A DNA stretch of 64,000 nucleotides from Liolophura sinensis (lineage: Eukaryota > Mollusca > Polyplacophora > Chitonida > Chitonidae), in assembly GCF_032854445.1 (NCBI RefSeq), contig NC_088306.1:19811764-19875763 (forward strand), read 5' to 3'. The position numbers and the translations under genes are program-made. The notes beneath the pieces are model-generated. The model was not told where the DNA came from and searched no databases. It saw nothing but the letters and a program-made list of their open reading frames with translations. Within the stretch, counting starts at the first letter, position 1. Each line of letters starts with the position of its first letter. Positions 11,939 to 24,662 of this stretch are shown here, one piece after another.

Positions 11939-12587
11939 TTACGTACAGTGTGTCCTCGTTGTGCATTTTCTCCCTCACTTGAGAAATTCAAGACTTCTGA
12001 CACAAAGAAAACACGTTGCGTTCCTTTCAAACGTGTGTCCTGTCTGACTAATATTCCGTTCAATCCTTCATTAAAAATACGCCTCTCTTAAACAGTCGCC
12101 ATTTGATGGAATGATTGCATAACACCGGAAACCAATTATTCTGATACCTTGGCATAACATGTTTCCAATTTCTCGAAATTTAAATGAGTCTTCTGCATGA
12201 CGCTCTCGTATTCTTTAACCAGAAAAACAAATTATTTCAAGCCTTTTTAGTAATAAGTCACAAAACACACATGCTTATTAAATACAACTTACTTATCAAC
12301 GAACGTTTCTATAGGCCAGTTAAAATCTTTCTATTTATGCAAGCTCGGTCAGCTGTTATAATCCGGTGAATGCTCAATTTTCCTGTTAAAATACAGCCAT
12401 CAAACTCCAATTTTTTGACAGAAAGTCGCAGTGTTTCTTGGCACCCAAAAAATTGTCAAAATTTAAAAACCAAGCCAAAAGTACTTCGTCTACATCGGGA
12501 CGTCCTTAGAAATCGAGCTGGAATAAAAACGGGCATCACATCGTAAGTAACACAGCCATAAAAGATATTTAAACAAAAAATGTAATT

Positions 12588-12659
12588 TGCCGTGACCAGG
12601 ATTCGAACCTGGGTTGTCTCGGCCACAACGAGAAGTCCTAACCACTAGACTATCACGGC
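12588..12659 (-). tRNA. tRNA-His(GTG), consensus copy with strong terminator
   Basis: Consensus body. The downstream flank carries a run of six T, a stronger Pol III stop than in most units. The same flank recurs at 14,164 as part of a two-unit duplication. Confidence 0.93.
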
Positions 12660-13442
12660 TTACGTACAGTGTGTCCTCGTTGTGCATTTTCTCCCTCACT
12701 TGAGAAATTCAAGACTTCTGATTCAAACTTAACACATTACCATCCTTTATAAGTTCTGTCCTGTCTGCCTTAAATTCTGTTCAATCATTCTTTGAAAATA
12801 CGTCTGTTTTAAACTGCTAAGAATTGATGGAATGATTGCATCGTTCTGGAAACGAATTAGTCTTATACCTTGGCAAGGCACGTTTCCACATTCTCTAAAT
12901 GTAAATGAGTCTTCAATATCGCTCTCCTATTCTTTGGCCAAAAAACAGATTACTTTATGTCTTTTAAGCAATAAGTCATAAAACACATAGTTATTAAATA
13001 CAACCTACTGATCACGGCACGTTTCTATAGTGTCATTTAAATAAGTCTTCTGCAAAACGCTATCTTAATCTTTGGAGAAAAAAGCAAATTATTTCACGCC
13101 TTTTTAGCAAAAAGTCACAAAACACATGCTTATGAAATACAACTTATTTATTAACGAACGTTTCTATAGGCCAGTTAAAATCTTCCTATTTATGCAAACT
13201 ACTTCATCTGTTATAGATTGGAGATTGCTCAATTTTCCTGTTAAAAAACAGCCATCAAGCTCCAATTTTTTGACAGAAGATCGCCGTGTTTCTTGTCACC
13301 TAACAAATTGTCAAAATTTAAAAACCAAACCAAAAGTACTTCGTCTACATCGGGACGGCTTTAGGAATCGAGCTGAAATAAAAACGGGCATCACATCGTA
13401 AGTAACACAGCCATAAAAGATATTCAAACAATAAATGTAATT

Positions 13443-13514
13443 TGCCGTGAACAGGATTCGAACCTGGGTTGTCTCGGCCACAACGAGAAGTCCTAACCAC
13501 TAGACTATCACGGC
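13443..13514 (-). tRNA. tRNA-His(GTG), T-stem variant (twin of 11,867)
   Basis: The broken outer T-stem pair and the TTTATT flank are the same as in its twin 1,576 bp upstream. The anticodon and other stems are consensus. Confidence 0.84.
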
Positions 13515-14163
13515 TTACGTACAGTGTGTCCTCGTTGTGCATTTTCTCCCTCACTTGAGAAATTCAAGACTTCTGACACAAAGAAAACACGTTGCGTTCC
13601 TTTCAAACGTGTGTCCTGTCTGACTAATATTCCGTTCAATCCTTCATTAAAAATACGTCTCTCTTAAACAGTCGCCATTTGATGGAATGATTGCATAACA
13701 CCGGAAACCAATTATTCTGATACCTTGGCATAACATGTTTCCAATTTCTCGAAATTTAAATGAGTCTTCTGCATGACGCTCTCGTATTCTTTAACCAGAA
13801 AAACAAATTATTTCAAGCCTTTTTAGTAATAAGTCACAAAACACACATGCTTATTAAATACAACTTACTTATCAACGAACGTTTCTATAGGCCAGTTAAA
13901 ATCTTTCTATTTATGCAAGCTCGGTCAGCTGTTATAATCCGGTGAATGCTCAATTTTCCTGTTAAAATACAGCCATCAAACTCCAATTTTTTGACAGAAA
14001 GTCGCAGTGTTTCTTGGCACCCAAAAAATTGTCAAAATTTAAAAACCAAGCCAAAAGTACTTCGTCTACATCGGGACGTCTTTAGAAATCGAGCTGGAAT
14101 AAAAACGGGCATCACATCGTAAGTAACACAGCCATAAAAGATATTTAAACAAAAAATGTAATT

Positions 14164-14235
14164 TGCCGTGACCAGGATTCGAACCTGGGTTGTCTCGGCC
14201 ACAACGAGAAGTCCTAACCACTAGACTATCACGGC
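14164..14235 (-). tRNA. tRNA-His(GTG), consensus copy (twin of 12,588)
   Basis: Consensus body followed by a T6 terminator, as in its twin. It is the last gene of the duplicated pair. Confidence 0.93.
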
Positions 14236-15020
14236 TTACGTACAGTGTGTCCTCGTTGTGCATTTTCTCCCTCACTTGAGAAATTCAAGACTTCTGATTC
14301 AAACTTAACACATTACCATCCTTTATAAGTTCTGTCCTGTCTGCCTTAAATTCTGTTCAATCATTCTTTGAAAATACGTCTGTTTTAAACTGCTAAGAAT
14401 TGATGGAATGATTGCATCGTTCTGGAAACGAATTAGTCTTATACCTTGGCAAGGCACGTTTCCACATTCTCTAAATGTAAATGAGTCTTCTGCATATCGC
14501 TCTCCTATTCTTTGGCCAAAAAACAGATTACTTTATGTCTTTTAAGCAATAAGTCATAAAACACATAGTTATTAAATACAACCTACTGATCACGGCCCCT
14601 TTCTATAGTGTAATTTAAATGAGTCTTCTGCATAACGCTATCTTAATCTTTAGAGAAAAAAACAAATTATTTCAAGCCTTTTTAGCAATAAGTCACAAAA
14701 CACATGCTTATGAAAGACAACTTATTTATCAACGAACGTTTCTATAGGCAAGTGAAAATCTTCCTACTTATGCAAACTCCTTCAGCTGTTATAGATTGGA
14801 GATTGCTCAACTTTCCTGTTAAAATACAGCCATCAAGCTCCAATTTTTTGACAGAAGATCGCCGTGTTTCTTGTCACCTAACAAATTGTCAAAATTTAAA
14901 AACCAAGCCAAAAGTACTTCGTCTACATCGGGACGTCTTTAGGAATCGAGCTGAAATAAAAACGGGCATCACATCGTAAGTAACACAGCCATAAAAGATA
15001 TTCAAACACAAAATGTAATT

Positions 15021-15092
15021 TGCCGTGACCAGGATTCGAACCTGGGTTGTCTCGGCCACAACGAGAAGTCCTAACCACTAGACTATCACGGC
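15021..15092 (-). tRNA. tRNA-His(GTG), consensus copy
   Basis: Consensus body and T4 terminator. The spacer on its 3' side is almost identical to that near 30,036, 15 kb away. Confidence 0.93.
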
Positions 15093-15879
15093 TTACGTAC
15101 AGTGTGTCCTCGTTGCGCATTTTCTCCCTCACTTGAGAAATTCAAGAACTTCTGATTCAAACTAAACACGTTGCGTTCCTTTAAAAGTTCTGTCCTGTCT
15201 GCCTTAAATTCTGTTCAATCATTCTTTGAAAATACGTCTGTTTTAAACTGCTAAGAATTGATGGAATGATTGCATCACTCCGGAAACGAATTAGTCTTAT
15301 ACCTTGGCAAGGCACGTTTCCACATTCTCTAAATGTAAATGAGTCTTCTGCATATCGCTCTCCTATTCTTTGGCCAAAAAACAGATTATTTTATGTCTTT
15401 TAAGCAATAAGTCATAAAACACATACTTATTAAATACAACCTACTGATCACGGCCCCTTTCTATAGTGTAATTTAAATAAGTCTTCTGCATAACGCTATC
15501 TTAATCTTTGGAGAAAAAAAACAAATTATTTTACGCCTTTTTAGCAATAAGTCACAAAACACATGCTTATGAAAGACAACTTATTTATCAACGAACGTTT
15601 CTATAGGCAAGTGAAAATCTTCCTATTTATGCAAACTCCTTCAGCTGTTATAGATTGGAGATTGCTCAATTTTCCTGTTAAAATACAGCCATCAAGCTCC
15701 AATTTTTTGACAGAAGATCGCCGTGTTTCTTGGCACCTAACAAATTGTCAAAATTTAAAAACCAAGCCAAAAGTACTTCGTCTACATCGGGACGTCTTTA
15801 GGAATCGAGCTGAAATAAAAACGGGCATCACATCGTAAGTAACACAGCCATAAAAGATATTCAAACACAAAATGTAATT

Positions 15880-15951
15880 TGCCGTGACCAGGATTCGAAC
15901 CTGGGTTGTCTCGGCCACAACGAGAAGTCCTAACCACTAGACTATCACGGC
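15880..15951 (-). tRNA. tRNA-His(GTG), consensus copy
   Basis: Consensus body and T4 terminator. The 5' flank reads 'ggctaacgtac' instead of 'ggcttacgtac', which breaks the usual TACGTAA palindrome next to position 1. Confidence 0.93.
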
Positions 15952-16736
15952 TAACGTACAGTGTGTCCTCGTTGCGCATTTTCTCCCTCACTTGAGAAAT
16001 TCAAGAACTTCTGATTCAAACTAAACACGTTGCGTTCCTTTAAAAGTTCTGTCCTGTCTGCCTTAAATTCTGTTCAATCATTCTTTGAAAATACGTCTGT
16101 TTTAAACTGCTAAGAATTGATGGAATGATTGCATCACTCTGGAAACGAATTAGTCTTATACCTTGGCAAGGCACGTTTCCACATTCTCTAAATGTAAATG
16201 AGTCTTCTGCATATCGCTCTCCTATTCTTTGGCCAAAAAACAGATTATTTTATGTCTTTTAAGCAATTAGTCATAAAACACATACTTATTAAATACAACT
16301 TACTGATCACGGCACGTTTCTATAGTGTAATTTAAATAAGTCTTCTGCAAAACGCTATCTTAATCTTTGGAGAAAAAAACAAATTATTTCACGACTTTTT
16401 AGCAATAAGTCACAAAACACATGCTTATTAAATACAACTTACTTATCAACGAACGTTTCTATAGGCAAGTGAAAATCTTCCTATTTATGCAAACTCCTTC
16501 CGCTGTTATAGATTGGAGATTGCTCAATTTTCCTGTTAAAAAACAGCCATCAAGCTCCAATTTTTGACAGAAGATCGCCGTGTTTCTTGGCACCTAACAA
16601 ATTGTCAAAATTTAAAAACCAAGCCAAAAGTACTTCGTCTACATCGGAACGGCTTTAGAAATAGAGCTGGAATAAAAACGAGCATCACATCGTAAGTAAC
16701 ACAGACATAAAAGATATTCAAACAATAAATGTAATT

Positions 16737-16808
16737 TGCCGTGACCAGGATTCGAACCTGGGTTGTCTCGGCCACAGCGAGAAGTCTTAACCACTAGACT
16801 ATCACGGC
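16737..16808 (-). tRNA. tRNA-His(GTG) with repaired D-stem pair
   Basis: Two changes from consensus. In the D stem G22 is A, which turns the usual T-G wobble into a Watson-Crick pair. Loop position 32 is C. Anticodon GTG and U33 are kept. The near T4 terminator is absent. Confidence 0.9.
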
Positions 16809-17457
16809 TTACGTACAGTGTGTCCTCGTTGCGCATTTTCTCCCTCACTTGAGAAATTCAAGACTTCTGACACAAAGAAAACAGGTTGCGTTCCTTTAAA
16901 AGGTGTGTCCTGTCTGCCTAATATTCCGTTCAATCCTTCATTAAAAATACGTCTCCCTTAAACAGTCGCCAATTGATGAAATGATTGCATAACACCGGAA
17001 ACCAATTATTCTGATACCTTGGCATAACATGTTTCCAATTTCTCTCAATTTAAATGAGTCTTCTGCATGAGGCTCTCGTATTCTTTGACCAGAAAAACAA
17101 ATTATTTCAAACCTTTTTAGCAATAAGTCACAAAACACACATGCTTATTAAATACAACTTACTTATCAACGAACGTTTCTATAGGCCAGTGAAAATCTTT
17201 CTATTTATGCAAGCTCGATCAGGTGTTATAGTCCGGTGAATGCTCAATTTTCCTGTTAAAATCCAGCCATCAAACTCCAATATTTTGACAGAAAGTCGCA
17301 GTGTTTCTTGGCACCCAAAAAATTGTCAAATTTTAAAAACCAAGCCAAAAGTACTTCGTATACATCGGGACGTCTTTAGAAATCGAGCTGGAATAAAAAC
17401 GGGAATCACATCGTAAGTAACATAGCCATAATAGTTTTTTAAAGACAAAATGTAATC

Positions 17458-17529
17458 TGCCGTGACCAGGATTCGAACCTGGGTTGTCTCGGCCACAACG
17501 AGAAGTCCTAACCACTAGACTATCACGGC
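17458..17529 (-). tRNA. tRNA-His(GTG), consensus copy, truncated 5' flank
   Basis: Consensus body with T4 terminator. The usual 5' flank is shortened by a deletion of about 70 bp: 'cttacgtacg' runs straight into 'tttttgttcctttc'. The distance to the next gene is therefore only 653 bp. If upstream elements matter for expression, this copy lacks them. Confidence 0.92.
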
Positions 17530-18110
17530 TTACGTACGTTTTTGTTCCTTTCAAAGGTGTGTCCTCTCTGACTAATATTCCGTTCAATCCTTCATTAAAA
17601 ATACGTCTCTCTTAAACAGTCGCCAATTGATGGAATGATTGCATGACACAGGAAACCAATTATTCTGATACCTTGGCATAACATGTTTCCAATTTCTCTA
17701 AATTTAAATGAGTCTTCTGCATGACGCTCTCGTATTCTTTGACCAGAAAAACAAATTATTTCAAGCCTTTTTAGCAATAAGTCACAAAACACACATGCTT
17801 ATTAAATACAACTTACTTTCAACGAACGTTTCTATAAAACAGTTAAAATCTTTCTATTTATGCAAGCTCGGTCAGCTGCTATAGTCCGGTGAATGCTCAA
17901 TTTTCCTGTTAAAATACAGCCATCAAACTCCAATATTTTGACAGAAAGTCGCAGTGTTTCTTGGCACCCAAAAAATTGTCAAAATTTAAAAACCAAGCCA
18001 AAAGTACTTCGTCTACATCAGGACGTCTTTAGAAATCGAGCTGGAATATAAACGGGCATCACATCGTAAGTAACACAGCCATAAAAGATATTCAAACACA
18101 AAATGTAATT

Positions 18111-18182
18111 TGCCGTGACCAGGATTCGAACCTTGGTTGTCTCGGCCACAACGAGAAGTCCTAACCACTAGACTATCACGGC
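18111..18182 (-). tRNA. tRNA-His(GTG), T-stem variant
   Basis: One T-stem position differs (CAAGG instead of CCAGG), giving one mismatch. The other arms are consensus and the T4 terminator is present. Confidence 0.86.
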
Positions 18183-18968
18183 TTACGTACAGTGTGTCCT
18201 CGTTGAGCATTGTCTCCCTCACTTGAGAAATTCAAGACTTCTGATTCAAACTTAACACGTTGCGTTCCTTTAAAAGTTCTGTCCTGTCTGCCTTAAATTC
18301 TGTTCAATCATTCTTTGAAAATACGTCTGTTTTAAACTGCTAAGAATTGATGGAATGATTGCATCACTCCGGAAACAAATTAGTCTTATACCTTGGCAAG
18401 GCACGTTTCCACATTCTCTAAATGTAAATGAGTCTTCTGCATATCGCTCTCCTATTCTTTGGCCAAAAAACAGATTACTTTATGTCTTTTAAGCAATACG
18501 TCATAAAACACATACTTATTAAATACAACTTACTGATCACGGCACGTTTCTATAGTGTAATTTAAATAAGTCTTCTGCATAACGCTATCTTAATCTTTGG
18601 AGAAAAAAAACAAATTATTTCACGCCTTTTTAGCAATAAGTCACAAAACACATGCTTATTAAATACAACTTACTTATCAACGAACGTTTCTATAGGCAAG
18701 TGAAAATCTTCCTATTTATGCAAACTCCTTCAGCTGTTATAGATTGGAGATTGCTCAATTTTCCTGTTAAAAAACAGCCATCAAGCTCCAATTTTTTGAC
18801 AGAAGATCGCCGTGTTTCTTGGCACCCAACAAATTGTCAAAATTTAAAAACAAAGCCAAAAGTACTTCGTCTACATCAGGACGGCTTTAGAAATCGAGCT
18901 GGAATAAAAACGAGCATCACATCGTAAGTAACACAGCCATAAAAGATATTCAAAGAATAAATGTAATT

Positions 18969-19040
18969 TGCCGTGACCAGGATTCGAACCTGGGTTGTCT
19001 CGGCCACAACGAGAAGTCCTAACCACTAGACTATCACGGC
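18969..19040 (-). tRNA. tRNA-His(GTG), consensus copy, weak terminator
   Basis: Consensus body. The downstream flank reads ATTTATTC, so the near T4 is missing. It is the last complete tRNA before LINE copy 2. Confidence 0.92.
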
Positions 19041-19584
19041 TTACGTACAGTGTGTCCTCGTTGTGCATTTTCTCCCTCACCTGAGAAATTCAAGACTTCT
19101 GACACAAAGAAAATACGTTGCGTTCCTTTCAAAGGTGTGTCCTGTCTGACTAATTTTTCGTTCAATCCTTCATTAAAAATACGTCTCTCTCAAACAGTCG
19201 CCAATTGATGGAATGATTGCATAACACCAAAAACCAATTATTCTGATACCTTGGCATAACATGTTTCCAATTTCTCTAAATTTAAATGAGTCTTCTGCAT
19301 GACGCTCTCGTATTCTTTAACCAGAAAAACAAATTATTTCAAGCCCTCTTAGCAATAAGTCACAAAAGACACCTGCTTATTAAATACAACTTACTTATCA
19401 ACGAACGTTTCTATAGGCCAGTTAAAATCTTTCTATTTATGCAAGCTCGGTCAGCTGTTATAGTCCGGTGAATGCTCAATTTTCCTGTTAAAATCCAGCC
19501 ATCAAACTCCAATATTTTGACAGAAAGTCGCCGTGTTTCTTGGCACCCAAAAAATTGTCAAAATTTAAAAACCAAGCCAAAAGT

Positions 19585-19615
<31 letters not shown>

Positions 19616-19774
19616 GAGAATTGTTGAATTTATTCCCAGATTGTCATCAAATACACAAGATTTAACAATACCCGGCTATCACAAACTTTTGAAATCACAA
19701 GGCAGTCTTAATTAAAATAAAATATCACAGAAAAGATGACTGCTTTGTGAATAGAACAATTGCACATTAGCTGC

Positions 19775-22700
19775 TCATTTCAATAAATACACTAATTTAT
19801 CATTCCGTAATGTACAGAAGACTTTGTTTATACACCAGATTTTCTCGAAAGATGGCCTGTCTAGTCGAAAAAAGTCAACATGAATACGGGTTTTAATTAT
19901 TCCTTTGGCGGCCTTAACAATAGCAACAGAATCCCTGTTTTTTTTTCTGAAATATTATGTCGTTGCGTGCACACCAAATACTAAACTGAAGAACACATAT
20001 GACATACACCATCACAGCTCTAACTTCCTGGTTAAAGGTGGAATTGAATACCTTGTAAATTAATGTTTCCGAGTCCATATTTGGTAGGTAGTTCGCAAAC
20101 AAAACAAATATCCGGTTAAAGTCATTAAACACATCCTGAACGATTTTACATTGTACAAACAGATGTTGCCGAGTTTCAGACAGGGAGCAAAAAACACACA
20201 AGTCATCGGTGGCTACATTTCTCCTAAGAAGTTTTTCCTTAACGGGCAAAATGTCATGAACCAACTTGTAACTGAAGTTGACCAAGTTGTGATCTAAGAA
20301 TTGATGAAAAACAGTTTTCCATATTCTAACCCAGTCCAAATGCGGCATAGACACCATTGCTCTTGGACAATGTACTATTTTTGTTACAAAATATTCATAA
20401 ATATACCTGTTTGAACACAATGTTACAGGTTGCTGTACACCTGTGGTAAATTCTCTCCAGGCGCTCAAGGCCAGTCTATAAAAAGGTGGAATGTTTTCAG
20501 AATGTGGGACATTGGAACGACAGAATTCACGACAAACATGTCTTAGGGGTAAACCCAACCAATAGATGGCAAAGTATTTCCATTCCGCTGTTGTTCCATG
20601 AATTAATTTTAAAACATGCCGAGTAACAAGTGCTTTTATTTTACAATCTATATTATGTACGTTTAGACCTCCATTCCCTATTTTATTATGTACGACAACT
20701 GTCTTCAAACTTTCGGGCTTGTTATCCCACAAAAATCTGAACACAGTTTGGGAACATTGATTGACACATTTAGGTGGCAATAGAGTACACTGTGCAGAAA
20801 ACCATAAAACAGCTAAAGCAACTGTATTAATTAAGACAGACCTCCCCCGTAGGGTCAAATATCTTCCATTCCATGCTGATACATGTTTCTTTACCTTACT
20901 TAAAACACGCTCAGAATTGAGTTCTGTTTGATCTGGTCCAAAAAATACCCCACAAATTTTTGAATTTGTAGTGATGTTAAGCCCACCACTGTGCACGTTA
21001 GTTTCGTCCCAGCTACCAATGGGAAGAACCGTGCTTTTCAACAAGTTGAGTTTTGCTCCTGAGGCTTTTCCATAACTTTCTGCTAGTTTAATTACATGCG
21101 GAACAGAACTCTCTTCAGATAAAATTGCAGTCGTATCATCTGCAAATGCCGACACTCTTGTTTCCTTATTTGTGCCGGGTAACCGTACACCATTAATTTC
21201 GTCATTGTTTCTAATGGCGGCTATAAAGGGCTCTAAGGACAAAACATACAATAATGGTGACAAAGAACAACCCTGTCGGACACCTCGACTCAGTTTAAAT
21301 TCTTCTGTTATGTGCCCGTTCACAATAACACTACTTGTAATGTCAGTATATAATAATTGCACCCACTTACAAAAGTCGGGTCCGAAGTTAAATTTCTCTA
21401 AACATTTGAACAAAAATGACCAGTCTACTCTGTCAAAAGCTTTCTCTTGGTCTAAGTTAAGAAAGCATCCTTTTAAATCTTTTTGTTCAACATAATCATA
21501 TGTATTTCGTAATAAGTGAAGGTTGTCAAAAATACTTCGGCCTGGTATTCCACATGTCTGATTCTGAAGTACAATTGTATCGATCACATTTTTTAACCGA
21601 TTGCACAAAGCTTTAGAAACAATCTTATAATCTACATTTAGTAAGCTAATTGGCCTCCAGTTTTGTATGCTTTCGGCATTGTCGGGGACCTTACATAATA
21701 GTGTGATTAACCCAGAACGCTGTGAATTACTTAATCTACCCAAGTTAAAACAGTGATTAACTACATCCGTAAACACACCCGAAAACAGTGGCCAAAATTG
21801 TACATAAAACTCTGCTGGCAAACCGTCGCATCCCGGCGAACGGTTTTTAGACATATTTTTTACTGCAAAAAACAACTCCTGTTCAGTCAAAAGGCCTTCG
21901 CAGGCAGTTTTACAATCGTCATTTAACATCGGAAGCGATGACAAGAACTCATCTTGAATGGAGGAGTCAGTATCTTGTTCAGTATACAATTTCATATAAT
22001 ACGACCTTATACACTTAGCAATGCCTTCCTGAGATTCATGGGATATTGAAGAATCACTATGACAAGTAATACTTTTGATCATCTTCTTTCTGCCCCTACC
22101 AACTTCTCGTCTAATGAAATATTTGGTTTGTTTTTCTCCCTGATCAAAATGAACAGCTTTAGCACGGATAACCGCTCCCGCATGATTCGACTTATAAAGG
22201 GCATTTAGAGTCTTTTTCACATTGTCAATACGCTCACAGTTAATGATTGGACTAGATTTCAACGCATTTAATTCTTGTTCAAGTACCAACAAATCACGTT
22301 TTTTGTTCATAGATTTTTCCTTACAGTAACTCCGAATCCTATCTTTACATTCCCCTTTAAATGTCTCCCATCTGTCTATTAGATCTGCATGACCAGTTGT
22401 ACAGACACAGAAAATATCATGGAAGACGGATTTAATATCATCAACAAGCTCCGTGTCATTTAACACAGAAGTATTACACTTCCAGTAGAACGGCCCCCAT
22501 GAAATGACATCTTCAAAAGAGATATCAAAAAACAAACACGAATGATCAGAAAAAGACACATGTACAGCATCACACTGGGTTACATACTTAAACACAGCGT
22601 TAGGGATATAAAATCTATCCAATCTACTGGCACACTGGCGCCTAGACCACGTGTAACAATTCTTATCCGGATGCAGTTTCCTAAAAATATCACAAATACC

Positions 22701-23270
22701 AAAATCTCTTTTCAAATTATTAATTTCGTCCACTCCATCATTCCTTACATTAGTGGCACAGCCAGTTCTATCTAATTCAATGCTCTCAACACAATTAAAA
22801 TCCCCACCCATAATAACCAACTCACTGCCCTGCATCACATTATCTAGATTAGAAATGAACTCTTTTCTTTCCTTTGGATTATTAGGGGCATATACACAAA
22901 CAAGGTTTAAAGCAGTGTTGTTGAGCTCAACCCTAAGGCTTATGTAGCGACCGTTAGGGCACCTCTGTATTTTCCGTATAAAGCAGTCTACCGTATACCT
23001 AATAATTATTCCCACCCCACAACTTCGATTTGACCCATACGCCCACCTTGCATCGCCTGGGATTTGCAAATATTTAGTGTCATTATAGTTTTCGAAGTGT
23101 GTTTCCTGTAAGAATAGTACATCAATTCCTTTATCGAAAACAAATTGCTTGACATGTTCTTGTTTAGACGGATCCCGTAAACCATTAATGTTTAAAGTCC
23201 CAAAACGAATATTATTTAAGCTCATTATACAAGTAAGTAAAGGTAGAGCGTACATACCCATTGTGGTCAA
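19775..23270 (-). CDS. LINE copy 2 ORF2: APE endonuclease-reverse transcriptase, one C-terminal frameshift
   Basis: The open frame has 1,118 residues. The endonuclease spans about 16-250: LNING (Asn near 28), LQETH (Glu 56), GDFN 155-158, SRLDR near 215, SDH 241-243. The reverse transcriptase spans about 470-760, with NWRPISLLN, IPGRSIFDN, LNLDQEKAFDRVDW, RQGCSLSP and FADD at 709-712. A C-terminal C-x2-C-x7-H-x4-C motif lies at 1,025-1,041. Near 19,938 a run of nine T, against eight in copy 1, shifts the frame, so the last 50 or so codons (natural stop 19,775) are replaced by QGFCCYC. Translation may begin at 23,270 or at the MSLNN Met at 23,225; the second is conserved in all three copies. 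It starts 27 bp after the ORF1 stop. The catalytic parts look complete. Confidence 0.9.
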
Positions 23271-23297
23271 ATAAGAGAGTCCTAATTACGCTACAAA

Positions 23298-24662
23298 TCA
23301 TTTGTCTCTTTTCATTCGCTGCCTCGCACGAGAAGCAAGCGATTTTCTTTTCCTGTATTCCAGAAGCATGGTGTCCCCCTCCTGAGATGGGGTCGGCGTC
23401 ATACAGTCTGACGACTGATCGGCATCAACACCATCATAATCAGTAGGATGGGAACTGGGCGGGATAGATGACGCTGCCTCTTCGGCTGTACTGCCATTGT
23501 CCAACTTAGCTCGCTTTTCCTCGACTGGGACTGGTGAACGCACGTCGGGAGCGTGCACGTCAGCCACGACCACATTCTTCACCCTTGGGACAGCTGATGA
23601 CGTTTCATTATCACCAACATCCACTTCTTCGGTGTTCTTAGTATTCTCCCGGACGTCCATCTCCTTATCAGACTCGCTGTCGTCGCTGACGTCTTCATCG
23701 GCGCTGTCGTCACCATTCCCGTCGATTTCGTCTTCGTTCTCCTCGCTGTCTTGAACCAGTTCCATAGCAGGTGCGTTGAATGGGTCTTCATCGTCGCTGA
23801 CGTCAACATCAATGTCATCTTGTTTTACGACGTCTTCCTTATTATACTGGCGCATAGTCGGTAGGTTTCCCTTAACTCGCGCCGCGTACGACATTGCTCT
23901 CGCACAACAGTCACTGACCGTATGAAGCCCTGAGTCACACATTCGGCATTGATTTGTACAGTCCTTCTCTGTATGAGGATTCTCATGGGGGGAGAAACCG
24001 TCGCAGTTAGAACACCACAGTGCTCTACACTCTGCCGCCTTGTGTGATTTTTGGCCACACTTCCGACATTCATAAGTTTGCCCGGGGTAGGTAAACATAA
24101 CAATGTCACCACCGAAATTAATAAAATTTGGTACATAACGAACTTTGTGACACCTAAATCTGTAAATCCGAATACCTGTCCGAACATGTGAGAGCTCCGG
24201 GTCTGAAAATCTGGGTTTCGTCACACCCAGGCATTCACCATAGGGTTTCAAAGCTGCCTCGATAGTGTCATCTGACATTTCATCCGGTGCCCAGTGGGCC
24301 GTCAGATTCAGGTAAACTGACGACGCGGGCATAATGGACCACGTCGTTCCATTTATAACAACATTGGATTTACTCACTAGGGCATTATGCCCAGCCACTG
24401 TAGACACGCGGAGATAGAAGTGTTTCTTTAAATAATTCTTCTGAAAACTTATTAGCTCTGTCTTGATATTTAACACACTTGACAGAAAAGGAATAAAGTC
24501 CCTCTGGACAGCCGTAGAAAATGCCGGGCTGCTTCGTGTAGAGATTGACACAGACAAAGTTCTGCTTGGCCTGTTTACAGGCGAAAACGACACGGGCTTG
24601 GACATACCTGATCCAACGGGGCACACGCCCTTCACCAAACAGTAACCACTGGCCAAACTCAA
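23298..24662 (-). CDS. LINE copy 2 ORF1: three-knuckle RNA-binding protein
   Basis: The protein has 454 residues, uninterrupted and differing from copy 1 by only a few residues, for example CTNQC for CTNPC between knuckles two and three. The three Cys/His knuckles and the acidic tail are intact. With ORF2 close to intact, this copy is the best candidate for a recently mobile source element. Confidence 0.88.
   Translation of the reverse strand: MSLASGYCLVKGVCPVGSGMSKPVSFSPVNRPSRTLSVSISTRSSPAFSTAVQRDFIPFLSSVLNIKTELISFQKNYLKKHFYLRVSTVAGHNALVSKSNVVINGTTWSIMPASSVYLNLTAHWAPDEMSDDTIEAALKPYGECLGVTKPRFSDPELSHVRTGIRIYRFRCHKVRYVPNFINFGGDIVMFTYPGQTYECRKCGQKSHKAAECRALWCSNCDGFSPHENPHTEKDCTNQCRMCDSGLHTVSDCCARAMSYAARVKGNLPTMRQYNKEDVVKQDDIDVDVSDDEDPFNAPAMELVQDSEENEDEIDGNGDDSADEDVSDDSESDKEMDVRENTKNTEEVDVGDNETSSAVPRVKNVVVADVHAPDVRSPVPVEEKRAKLDNGSTAEEAASSIPPSSHPTDYDGVDADQSSDCMTPTPSQEGDTMLLEYRKRKSLASRARQRMKRDK

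Larger units (their letters stand above)
11450..14470. repeat. recent two-unit duplication within the array
   Basis: The block at about 11,450-12,900 is repeated at about 13,026-14,470 with an offset of 1,576 bp (one 857-class plus one 721-class unit). Shared private changes include 'gtgaacagg' in one tRNA, 'catcgttctgg' and 'accatcctttataag' in the spacer and the T6 terminator. Sequence identity is near complete by eye. Confidence 0.88.
5408..19586. repeat. tRNA-His tandem satellite, segment A
   Basis: About 17 tandem units run head to tail. Distances between successive tRNA starts are close to either 721 or 857 bp; two (647 and 653 bp) are short because of deletions in the unit. Between tRNA genes lies non-coding spacer. 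It includes 'ttggcaaggcacgtttcca' and 'gagtcttctgcat' blocks, A/T-rich runs and the 'aagccaaaagtacttcgtc' site used by the LINEs. Apart from the tRNAs I see no gene in these spacers. The short reading frames of 61, 65, 69 and 91 codons that recur in each unit are spacer or tRNA translated by chance. Confidence 0.93.

Noticed and set aside
5408-19586. CRISPR-like regular spacing of a short conserved element
   Set aside because: The conserved element is a tRNA, the period is over 700 bp, and the intervals are themselves repeats, not unique spacers.
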